From Pavlovales sp. CCMP2436 (lineage: Eukaryota > Haptophyta > Pavlovophyceae > Pavlovales), in assembly GCA_026770615.1 (NCBI GenBank), contig MU631534.1:187192-204039 (forward strand): DNA of 16,848 nucleotides, read 5' to 3'. The position numbers were made by a program, and so were the translations under genes. The notes below the pieces were generated by a model. The model had not been told where the DNA came from. It worked only from the letters and a program-made list of their open reading frames with translations, and made no database searches. This document shows, one piece after another, positions 8,234-15,420 of this stretch (its first letter is position 1; each line of letters starts with the position of its first letter).

Positions 8234-8827
8234 GTGGTGACAGCGGACGCGCTCAGGAAAGTCACACGGCTTTTCATCCCCACCGCCGAACGGCAACGCA
8301 GACCACAGGATGAGCTCCCCCCACACCAACAACCCAGGGACATCATAAAACTCGTACAAAACGCACTAAGTGACTGGGGGTCAAAGGCAGTAGCAGTCCG
8401 CCGGGAACCCGCCACAGTACAGCTCACCCCAAACACACTCACGGCCCACAGCTAGGCAATCGCAGCCCCAGCGAGCGGGGACGTCATCACATCCGACCAG
8501 CGAGCGGCACGATACGCCGTAATAGATAGAGTCACAAGGGGCCGGCTGGAGCAGAGAGGCCCCGTCAAACAGGCCCCGGGCACAGGACGGATGGCCAATT
8601 TAGAAGACATATGTTCAAAAGAGAGCACGGTGGCACTGCGCCTACCAAGCGGCAGGGGCCGAAGGTACCCGGAAAAGTACACCAAACACATGGCCACATT
8701 AGTCCTCGGGTCAGATCGACACAACGCAGAGTGGGCAGAGGAATGGGCCCAGGACCACACTACCACTCCGCCGATGGCCTCAATTGAGATAACAATAGAC
8801 GGAAAACCTGAGAAAATGAGCACCTCT

Positions 8828-8890
8828 TGCCCCCTGTGCAAGGCACCCAGTCCATCTAATACCAAACGCCACCTGTACCACGAGTGCCCG
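8828..8890 (+). other. C-x2-C-x10-H-x4-C zinc motif
   Basis: CPLC is followed by HLYHEC, with spacing 2-10-4. This is the cysteine-histidine motif found after RNase H or near the end of LINE ORF2 proteins, presumed to contact nucleic acid. Confidence 0.75.
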
Positions 8891-9446
8891 TCAACGGCCG
8901 AGCTTCGCCAAGATCTCCACGACGCACTCTGCACCAAGCTGGCACCACGACTGGGGATCCCAAAATCAAAAAGAGTGGCAACACACATGATCGCTAGGCC
9001 GGATTACTACACCGGACGGGTCGGTATGAGCATCAAGGACGAGCTCGAGAAAGACAGCGAGGGAGACCCCCCAAAGCACGGCGCTTTAAGCTTAACGCTT
9101 CTACACCATAGCCTCGAGATGCACAACCTGCGCGAAGCCGCAATCGAGGCATCAGCTGCGGCAACCAAGGATAAGATCTCCATATACGACGCGAAAAAGT
9201 TCAATATGGCCTGGTGGGCCGCACAGGCGGCCGAAAGGGCAGCCAAGAAAAAGACGCAGGTGGGGGCAACCACACCCGCGGGGAAAAACGGCAGCGAACG
9301 CCCACCCCCCCGCCGCCCGCGCGGACAACACCGCACTACGTCTACCCGCTACCCGCGGTACATCTCCAGGCCATACGAGAAGAGCCACACAAGCGCTTGA
9401 GAGGCCCGGACATCCCGGCCACTCCGCAGAACCCGACACCAAACAT

Positions 9447-9563
9447 GCCCCCCACGCCACCAGCACGGGCCCTACCCGCTACACAACACGAGGCCACACC
9501 ACCAAACCTGCCTCCAACGCCACCAGCAAGGGCCCTACCCGCTACACAACACGAGGCCACACC
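9447..9563 (+). repeat. 63-bp tandem repeat in the ORF2 tail
   Basis: Two adjacent units share CCACCAGCA.GGGCCCTACC and CGCTACACAACACGAGGCCA, with only a few differences. They encode the PPTPPARALPATQHEATP unit. Confidence 0.75.
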
Positions 9564-10101
9564 AAGCCCGCCAGGCCAAGCCTGCCCCGCCGCAGAGGCC
9601 GCCTCCAGCCACTCTTCTAGCGCCGCCAGCATCGGCCAATCCCATAGAATACGAGGCCACCGTACCAGCTCATCCATGCGCCCGCTCAATGAGCCCGGAC
9701 AAACCCGCCACAAACTCGCGCATGACGCGCTCAGCGTCCAAAAGGGCCCCCGATGCCAACCAGGCCACAGTACACCACGCCGCCAGTGACAAACGCCCCA
9801 AACTCAAACAGGAGCCAGCAAGCCCAAATTCAACCCTAGCCGCGCCCCGCAAGCGCACCGAGCCAGGGCAACCCTGCCGAGCCACAGAAGTCTGCCCCAG
9901 CTACCCCCCCACTGCCACCAGCACCGGCCATACCCACCATACAATATGAGGCCATACCTCAACGCGCGATGCGCTCATCCAAACGCAAAGAGGAGCCAGC
10001 AAGCCCAGAATCCATCCAACAGCCCAAAAAGAAGGCGCGTCAGATACGCAATTGGGGGAAAAAATGCCCTAAAGCAAAACCCAAAACCACTGAGCCCGAG
10101 G

Positions 10102-10123
10102 CCCACCCCATTGAAGGGGTGGG
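10102..10123 (+). other. Element hairpin HP1 (copy 4), next to the stop codon
   Basis: CCCACCCC (10102-10109) and GGGGTGGG (10116-10123) are perfect 8-bp arms with a 6-base loop. The stem encodes most of the peptide AHPIEGVG, and the TAG follows one base after it (10125-10127). Confidence 0.8.
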
Positions 10124-10155
10124 GTAGACCGAGCCCCTACAAAAGCCTCTCACTT

Positions 10156-10188
10156 TGTGGTTCCTGCCCCTCGTGGGCAAGAATCACA
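10156..10188 (+). other. Element hairpin HP2 (copy 4)
   Basis: TGTGGTTCCTGCCC (10156-10169) and GGGCAAGAATCACA (10175-10188) pair around the loop CTCGT, with one G-T wobble and one mismatch. The position matches the other copies. Confidence 0.8.
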
Positions 10189-10470
10189 CTGTGGGATAAT
10201 GGCAGTCGGAGTATAGTTGTCTGTGTTATGGCGCTACAGGATTGTCGCGTGCGCAGGCGTGCGGCAGCTCGAGCGCTCGAGACGCAGAGGAGTTCGGTTA
10301 GCAGCAAATCAGTCGAGCGGCGTCGATTGTCGTTTTGTTGATCAGACTCAGCGGTGGGGACGGTATCCGGTGTGCTCGGAAAGTTCCCCGGATCAGAGTG
10401 TTTTTCAACGCTCTGGTTCGGGTTTCAGAACCATTCGGGGGCGGACGTATAACTAGAAATTTACACACAC

Positions 10471-10799
10471 TATTATACCCTTCAGCTCAGAGGTGGGCCC
10501 GATCAGTCCCAGCGCGGCCCTGTTGTAGTGATCAGGGTCATGCTTTGAGTGCATGCACGCACGCGCGTCATGGGTTGATGCAGGGGATATCCATGTGGCG
10601 CTTGGTTAAGACACTTATTAAGTATATAATTTAATATGTTACTGATTGGGATTCAAGCTGACGTTTGACTGTTCTGAATCAATACATGTCATATGTTAGT
10701 GGCATCCCGATGATGCGGTAACGGCAAGCCGCTGATGACGCTGGATGGCGAACGCGGCCAGGGGTACGCTTGCAAAGGCATCATATTCATGAATACACT
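10471..10799. other. Spacer holding an inverted instance of the dispersed repeat
   Basis: No gene. CTGATTGGGATTCAAGCTG and TTTGACTGTTCTGAAT at 10642-10680 match the reverse complement of the end of the repeat at 16547-16643. The following 60 bases show no clear match. Confidence 0.45.
10642..10680 (-). repeat. Dispersed repeat terminus, instance 3 (inverted)
   Basis: Matches the last 40 or so bases of the repeat at 16547-16643 in inverse orientation, including the TGACTGTTCTGAAT block and the CTGAT.GGGATT end. Confidence 0.6.
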
Positions 10800-10829
10800 C
10801 GGAGCAAGCACATGCGTTTATGGTCACCA

Positions 10830-10960
10830 TCATGCCCACCCTGGGGTGGCTAATCAATGTGGTGGTACTAATTAACGGCCGGCCGGCGCGCCACTATTTA
10901 ACGCGGCCGGCTGGCCGCACATCGCATCGAGCTGTGCGGCCAGCCGATCGGACTTGCAGA
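10830..10960 (-). pseudogene. Duplicate of the C-terminal end of the TIR-like gene
   Basis: On the minus strand the peptide DRLAAQLDAMCGQPAALNSG, followed by APAGR and TAA, matches the end of the gene at 11165 (YRLAAQLGALRGQPIALDSG, then APAGC and TGA). The match runs for about 27 codons in frame, offset by 293 bp, and extends past the stop (GCCACC..., GCATGATG.T.ACC). Upstream, at 10961-10970, CTCTTACAG on the minus strand resembles a splice acceptor, so this might be an alternative last exon. It is more simply a partial tandem duplication. Confidence 0.6.
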
Positions 10961-10995
10961 CGCCTGTAAGAGTGTGAGGATGGGGGTGGGGTGGG

Positions 10996-11110
10996 GTAGG
11001 TGTGTGTGTGTGGGGGGGGGGGGTTAGGGGGGGGGGGGGAGGTGGTAGGATGGTGTGTGTGTGTGTGTGTGTGCTGCGGTGGTGTGTGGGGGGGGGAAGG
11101 GGGAGGGTTG
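10996..11110. repeat. G-tract and GT microsatellite block
   Basis: Runs of G and (GT)n alternate between the two copies of the duplicated C-terminal segment. Long open frames on either strand here are products of the repeat. Confidence 0.85.
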
Positions 11111-11164
11111 TGCCAGGTATCATCATGCTTACTCTTGGCGGTGGCGGAGGCATCACAATACTGA

Positions 11165-12713
11165 TCAACAGCCGGCCGGCGCGCCGCTGTCTAACGCAAT
11201 CGGCTGGCCGCGCAACGCGCCGAGCTGTGCGGCTAGCCGATAGGCCGCCTCCTTCACGCGCGGCATGAGCTTGCGGAGCGTCTCGTTGAAGCGGGCGATG
11301 CCGGCAAGCTCGATGGCCGCCGTCAACCGTTGCCGCGTGGATGTGTCCTTATCCGACAGCGAGTACATCACGTGGAACGCGTCGAAGGCGCTAACGACGG
11401 CACCGGCGGTCGCGGCGTCGGATGCAACGATTGCGACCTCGACGTCCTCGATGCGGCCGCCCAGTGCGAACCAGGTGTAGCACTCCATGGCGCACCAGTG
11501 CTGCGCGAGATGCTCGGGCCCTGCGAGGATCAGCAGCCGCTCACTCCGCGCGATGTAGACAGGCATGTGCTCGAGCAGCTCCACGGGCGAGATGCCGGCG
11601 CGCACGCCACCGATGAAGAGCGACGGCGATCCACCGTGCGCACGCTCAAACTCGGAGACCCAGCCGGCGAGCGCGTCGAGCCTGTCATGCACGACGTAAT
11701 ACTCGGCAGACGCCAGCGGCGGCGGGCTCGTCGCAGCGTCGGGCTCGGCGCTGTCATTAGCATACTGCGGAGCGCGCGGCGTGGGGCGGCCGGCCTGTGA
11801 AGCGCGCGGCGTGGGGCGACCGGCCTGCGAAGCGCGCGGTGTGATGCATTCCGACTGCGAGAGGGTTCGCCGCCTAGAGAGCCTCTTCGCCACATCATCA
11901 TCGGCTTTAGAGCTGCCGAAGAGCTCCGTTGGGCCGAGCGCGCGCAGCAACTGCTCGCTCGCGACCTCGGGTACAAAGGCACGCCCGGCCTCCTGCACAA
12001 GCTCTTGCGGGTCGCGCTCGCGCAGCGTTCCGAAGTCGAGAAGCGGTGCAAGCGAGGCATCGCCGCCAGCCGCCTCCTCTCTCCTGCGCAGGCAGGGGAT
12101 GACACGCTTGATCGAGATGATGATGAGCGCGCGCCCGTTGAACAGTGCGTTTTTTGAGAGCATTGCGCAGCCGATTGCCAACTTGAACAGACTGTAGACG
12201 GCCAGCCCGGCCACGAGCCACGGCGGTTGCTCGCGGCGGCCAAGATGGACTGGCACATGTAGAGCGCGCCAGCCGCGGTGAACACGGCGGCCATGAGTTC
12301 GCGTGGGCGCCGCCACGACACGACCATCCGTCCGAGCAATACAAAGGAATCACCACGTACACGGCCTCACGACAGGCGACGTACGTCTTTCCGCGCGAAA
12401 TCAGCGCGAGGGGTGTGTCCACGTTCGCATCAACCTCCACGTATACCCCCGCGGCTAGGACGTAATCGCCCGCAAAGAACGTGATGAAGACACGAGTGCG
12501 CACGGCGCACGCAATAGTCGGGCTGAGGGAGAAGCAGAGCACACAGAACGCCTGCCAAGCGGGATAGCGAAGAGAATGTAGCGCATATGATTCAATTGTA
12601 TGAGTGAGGAAGAGCGTGGTCATGGAGTGGAGAGCGCACGCGCTATGCATGAAGCGGTGAGTGAGCGCGCGCCGCACCATTGTTGTAACTAAGGAAGTTG
12701 AGTACGTGCTCAA
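11165..12713 (-). pseudogene. Membrane protein with TIR-like domain, frameshifted
   Basis: The longest intact frame is 383 codons (12316-11165). Numbered in that frame: a hydrophobic segment at about 32-52 (WLVAGLAVYSLFKLAIGCAM), a variable linker, three TPRA.Q repeats at 159-183, and a TIR-like domain at about 205-300 with LLEHMPVYIARSERLLILAG and WCAMECYTWFALGG, a WCxxE-type motif as in TIR-fold proteins of protists and plants. Upstream, likely earlier coding is in other frames: ELMAAVFTAAGALYMCQSI (second hydrophobic segment, about 12300-12245), and before it WQAFCVLCFSLSPTIACAVR to REAVYVVIPL (about 12580-12350). The two frame changes occur within a few codons with no room for introns. 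I read this as a decayed gene for a multi-span membrane protein with a cytoplasmic TIR-like domain; assembly error is the alternative. Function unknown. Confidence 0.6.
11771..11847 (-). repeat. 30-bp tandem repeat in the TIR-like gene
   Basis: Units at 11771-11800 and 11801-11830 plus a partial third unit, nearly identical, encode TPRASQAGRP on the minus strand. The period is a multiple of three, so the frame is kept. Confidence 0.85.
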
Positions 12714-12776
12714 CCGGCACGGCGTCCTGAGCTGTCAACAGGAGCAGCGCAGTCTCGGGCGCACTACCAGAACGCC

Positions 12777-12847
12777 GCCTTCCAGAGCGCACACCCGCAC
12801 GCCTTCCAGGGCGCGCACCCGCACGCCTTCCAAAGCGCACCAGCCGC
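12777..12847. repeat. 24-bp tandem repeat, about three units
   Basis: GCCTTCCAGAGCGCACACCC-type units begin at 12777, 12801 and 12825, the last diverging at its end. They lie just upstream of the TIR-like gene remnant and are open on both strands. No protein family recognised. Confidence 0.8.
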
Positions 12848-13014
12848 ATCTGCTGGGCTGCGCGGTGCTGCAGGTGGTGGGCGTATTGCTCGTGCCATTC
12901 ACGGCGGCGGACGGCGGTGGGCTGAGCGCGGAGCAGCCATATGGTCACCACCACACGCCTATGGCGCTAGAGTGTTACCGATCATGACGTATTGTTATTT
13001 ACGAGTATTCCTTC

Positions 13015-13108
13015 TTTGTTGTGTGTGTGTGTGTGCCTACACGTATGTGTGTGTATGTGCATCAATACACGCATTTATGTACACAAACACACACACACAT
13101 ATATACAC

Positions 13109-13140
<32 letters not shown>

Positions 13141-13141
13141 T
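13015..13141. repeat. GT/CA/TA microsatellite
   Basis: (GT)n at 13019-13034, further GT-rich sequence, (CA)n at about 13084-13098, and (AT)n at about 13108-13134. Open frames through it are repeat artefacts. Confidence 0.9.
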
Positions 13142-13164
13142 TTTCTCGTTTTCAACGCGACCAG

Positions 13165-13395
13165 TCACGCGCGCTCACCCCCCCCCTCCCATACGTACGC
13201 CTTATCGACCGCGGCGCGGATGCCGCGCGCGACGTCGGATGCTCGCTGCTTCGCGGGGCGTCCCGTCGACTCGTGGTTGCACGCTCGTAAGTCATTGTCG
13301 GCGCGGCGCAGCGCCTCGCGGCTGCCGCCCACCCGCGCCAGCTCGCTCGAGGCTGTGCGAGCAGTGTGCTTGTTCAAAGCGCAGACATCAGTCCT
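13165..13395 (-). other. Possible coding exon fragment
   Basis: The minus strand encodes TASSELARVGGSREALRRADN and ACNHESTGRPAKQRASDVAR, then GIRAAVDKAYVWEGG, compositionally protein-like. Its lower end runs into GGGGTGAGC, which resembles a splice donor. It directly abuts retroelement copy 5 and lies on the same strand as the nucleoside-hydrolase pseudogene on the other side of the insertion. I could not match it to that family, so whether it was once part of the same gene is open. Confidence 0.25.
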
Positions 13396-13700
13396 GGCAG
13401 GTCGTCTCGCGCGAGACGAGAATCACACAGTGGGTAACAGGCTATCGGAGGTTATTTGTCTATTTAGTATGGGCTAAAGGTGCGGCACGTGCGCAGGCGA
13501 TCTGCGCGGGACGAGTGAGAGGCAGCAGCGGCCGGTCAGCGCGTCAGTCAGAGAGTCGTCGATTGTCGTGTGTCTGATCAGTCTTAGCGGTGGGGACAGC
13601 ATCCGTGTGCTCTGCTAAGGTCCCTTGATCCGAGTGTTTCACAGCGCTTGGGTCCGGTAGAGACCTGTCAGGTGACGGACGTTAATCTAGATATTTACAA
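13396..13700 (+). mobile_element. Non-LTR retrotransposon copy 5, short 3' fragment
   Basis: A plus-strand 3' fragment of about 305 bp starting at hairpin HP2 and ending CTAGATATTTACA at about 13700. It matches the 3' region of copy 3 closely: GAATCACAC.GTGGG, GGCAGCAGCGGCC.GTCAGCG, GTCGTCGATTGTCGTGTGTC, CTCTGCTAAGGTCCCTTGAT. The insertion borders the nucleoside-hydrolase pseudogene and supplies its present stop codon. No coding sequence of the element remains. Confidence 0.85.
13402..13419 (+). other. Element hairpin HP2 (copy 5)
   Basis: TCGTCTCGC and GCGAGACGA form an 18-base perfect palindrome immediately before AATCACAC. The stem sequence is unlike that of copies 1-4 but the position is the same. 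Confidence 0.7.
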
Positions 13701-14811
13701 AAGGCACCGGGCGCGAAAAGAGCGCCTCCGTCTGCGGCAGCACAGTCATCAGCGCCAAGACGTCATAGGGCTTCACGTGGCCCATCAGGTATGCTTTAAT
13801 GTCGGTTCGCTCGTCGAGAGCGTTCCTCCCGTGGCTGGCGATCGTGGCTGCGTCCTCGCCGCAGAAGGTCTCGAAGAACCACTGAGGGCAGGCAGGCAGG
13901 CACACGGGTGGGGCAGGAGGTCAACAAGGACGCGCACTTCCAGGCAGGCGCCCTAGCTCCCAGCCTTACGTCCGCTGGCAACCGACGCGAGGCCGCTGCA
14001 CACCTGCTTGGAACAGCGCGCAGGGAGCTGGCCCGCGCACAGCTTATTCCACAGCCCGACAAGGCCGAGGAATTGTGCGTCGGCGAGGTAGCGCGTCACC
14101 GGGCAGTTGGTGCGCTCGGCGAAGGAGCGGGCGAGGTGCATTGGGAGGAGCGGCACGGCATGGCGCGACACGACCGTCAGCCGGTTGCTGTGCGCGAAGC
14201 AGAACGCGTAGACGGCGTCGGCAGCCGCCAGGTCGAAGAGGTTGTTCATGGAGGTGTCCGCCCGCCAGCCAGACGGCCGCGACGGGTCGCGCAGCGCGCT
14301 CGAGGCCGCCCTGCACAGCTACCGTGTGCACCCGATCCAGAACGAGCGACGGGTGCGAGGCGACCGCGTCGGCGAAGTCGCGCAGCGAGGAGATGAGCAC
14401 GACACGGAGGCTCTTGGGCCTAGCGCGCTGCAGCACTTTGAGAAGCAAGGCGCGCCCGTCGAGAAGGCGCGACGGCTTGACCGCGGAATAGCCCTTGAGG
14501 TTGTACTCGTGCGGCTACGCGCAGTTCGGCATACCCTCGGAGCCGACGCCCACCGGCACATTCAACGCGCCCAGGTGGTCAAGCACGCAGCGTGCGAGTT
14601 GTGCACGCTCGCGCAGCTGGCCACCACCGCTGCAGATGACCGCGCACAGCTCGATGCGCTCGTGCAGGTGCAGCATCGCCGCGACGAGGATGGACTTGAC
14701 ATCGTCAGGGTCGGGGCCCGGGTTGGTCACGAGCACAAACGGCACGCGGGTCGATAAGCGGATCGCGCGCGGGCCCGCCTTCCAGCGCATCGCAGCTCCG
14801 TGGTCAGTCAA
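13687..14811 (-). pseudogene. Nucleoside-hydrolase-like protein, broken and 3'-truncated
   Basis: Minus strand. A likely ATG is at 14790 (MRWKAGPR...), with possible upstream exons not seen. VLVTNPGPDPDD near the N-terminus resembles the DPGxDLDD calcium/ribose-binding motif of nucleoside hydrolases, with Asn replacing the first Asp. Then come IELCAVICSGGG, LDHLGALNVPVGVGSEG, TAG at 14515-14517, PHEYNLKGYSAV, RVVLISSLRDFADAV and HTVAVQGGL. A frameshift near 14260-14310 leads to RADTSMNNLFDLAAADAVYA, LTVVSRHAVPLLPMHLARSF and CSKQ. The intron at 13882-14003 then joins to WFFETFCGEDAATI and HVKPYDVLALMTVLPQ. The family hydrolyses N-glycosidic bonds of nucleosides or related substrates. Coding ends inside copy 5 (stop TAG at 13687-13689), so the true C-terminus is missing. 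Nonsense, frameshift, motif loss and truncation argue for a pseudogene. Confidence 0.7.
13882..14003 (-). other. GT-AG intron, 122 bp
   Basis: On the minus strand the exon ends AAGCAG and the intron starts GTGTGC. It ends CTGCCCTCAG before TGGTTCTTCGAG. Splicing in phase 0 joins ...ARCSKQ to WFFETFCG, which restores the expected family sequence. This is good evidence that the source is eukaryotic. Confidence 0.8.
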
Positions 14812-14819
14812 GCAACGCG

Positions 14820-15420
14820 TTCCGAACGAGGACGGAACTTTTTTTTCTTGATGATCTAGACGGTTATCCTACCCACCCTCTCATGGGAGGATACGTTGGA
14901 GTTACTGCGGGAATGACCGGACCGTCGGTCCGGCACCCACTGCTCTTTTAAAATAGCCGGTTTGCTTAATAACAATTATGCTATTATTACCTGCGGTCCG
15001 CAATATCTGTTCCGGGCCACGGCTGGGCTGCGCCCGTGAGTATGGATCCGTGTTCAATTATCAGAAGGTAGTAAGCGACCACGAGAATGTACCATTTTCG
15101 TTATTGCTGCACATAATTGGTCCGCCGTTTTTTGATAACTTAATTGTCTTAAACCTCACGGATGACGTATTCCTATGTAAGTGATTTAAGTTCAACTGCC
15201 GATTCCTCCTTTGGACCAGTTCGTGGAACGGCGTTAATTGTGGACTAAAAAAACCTCCTGTGTAGTTGCAGTCGGGCAAATCCAGAGGGAGCGCGTGGAC
15301 TCCAGTTTTAAACCGCTATTTCTCCGGCAACTACTTGGACCATTTGCTTAATGCCCCATGCGCAGTTTTTACCGGGCACGGGCCTGCAACATCGGTCAAT
15401 GCGCACATTTACCCCCCCTG
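14820..15420. other. Spacer with two small hairpins
   Basis: TATCCTACCC (14865-14874) and GGGAGGATA (14885-14893) can pair with one unpaired base. CCGGACCG (14917-14924) and CGGTCCGG (14926-14933) are perfect arms around one base. The rest, including a 68-codon frame at 14978-15184, shows nothing I recognise. Confidence 0.4.

Larger units (their letters stand above)
6951..9400 (+). pseudogene. ORF2 remainder: linker, RNase H and zinc motif, one in-frame TAG
   Basis: A single frame runs from about 6951 to 9400, broken only by TAG at 8453-8455; the ATG at 6980 is not a biological start. Residues are numbered from that ATG. RNase H covers about 248-418: HVGVDGS supplies the first Asp (D255), NAECNAVTLAL the Glu (E309), HIGWDHDTG an Asp (331 or 333), and FTKAHTESDDD plus NHGAVRYDTAS the conserved His (392) and last Asp (412). 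An insert rich in Pro, about 342-372, separates the third and fourth elements. After the TAG, CPLC...H-x4-C (8828-8890) is the zinc motif that closes many LINE proteins, followed by helices and WWAAQAAERAAKK. Role: degradation of RNA in RNA:DNA hybrids during retrotransposition. The four candidate acidic residues are present, but the frame breaks argue against function. Confidence 0.85.
9214..10127 (+). pseudogene. ORF2 Pro/Lys/Arg-rich repeat tail (copy 4)
   Basis: After WAAQAAERAAKK, the peptide resembling copy 3 is in frame 1 (to 9789), one base back from the RNase H frame. It contains two near-identical units, PPTPPARALPATQHEATP, in tandem (about 9447-9563, 63-bp period). It then passes to frame 2 (9689-9949), with MTRSASKRAPDANQ and DKRPKLKQEPASPNS, and to frame 3 (9840-10127), with LPPAPAIPTIQYEAIP, AMRSSKRKEEPASPES and a terminal EPEAHPIEGVG. 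The last unit repeats the ALPATQHEAT unit in diverged form. The tail therefore consists of decayed alternating Pro-rich and basic modules. It has no enzymatic motif, and frame changes make it a pseudogene here. Confidence 0.6.
6535..10470 (+). mobile_element. Non-LTR retrotransposon copy 4, 5'-truncated, most complete
   Basis: Plus-strand element, about 3.9 kb. In order: the C-terminal end of a reverse transcriptase (6535 to about 6945), a linker and RNase H domain (RNase H 7721-8233), a zinc motif (8828-8890), the WAAQAAERAAKK segment (about 9205-9250), a Pro-rich repeat tail to the TAG at 10125-10127, hairpins HP1 and HP2, and a 3' region ending CTAGAAATTTACACACAC at about 10470. There are no LTRs, and the 5' truncation with an intact 3' end is typical of target-primed reverse transcription. 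RNase H downstream of the reverse transcriptase and a terminal zinc motif fit I-like or related LINE clades, but the clade is unassigned. Frameshifts and one in-frame TAG show this copy is dead. Confidence 0.9.

Noticed and set aside
8452..9713. Minus-strand frames opposite copy 4 (8452-8988, 9007-9336, 9152-9466, 9342-9713)
   Set aside because: Antisense of the zinc region and tail; no family resemblance.
1580..10470. LTR retrotransposon explanation for the recurring ends
   Set aside because: The same end never occurs twice in direct orientation around one coding region; copies share only 3' ends, are 5'-truncated, and the enzyme order fits a LINE.
10872..11168. Minus-strand frame of Pro/His/Thr repeats
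   Set aside because: Most of it is the GT/G microsatellite read as codons; only the last 27 codons have meaning, as the duplicated gene end.
12972..13577. Three overlapping plus frames across the microsatellite
   Set aside because: They translate (GT)n, (CA)n and (TA)n repeats and then retroelement sequence.
13648..14757. Plus-strand frames opposite the hydrolase
   Set aside because: Arg/Ala-rich shadows; the minus strand gives recognisable hydrolase blocks and a spliceable intron.
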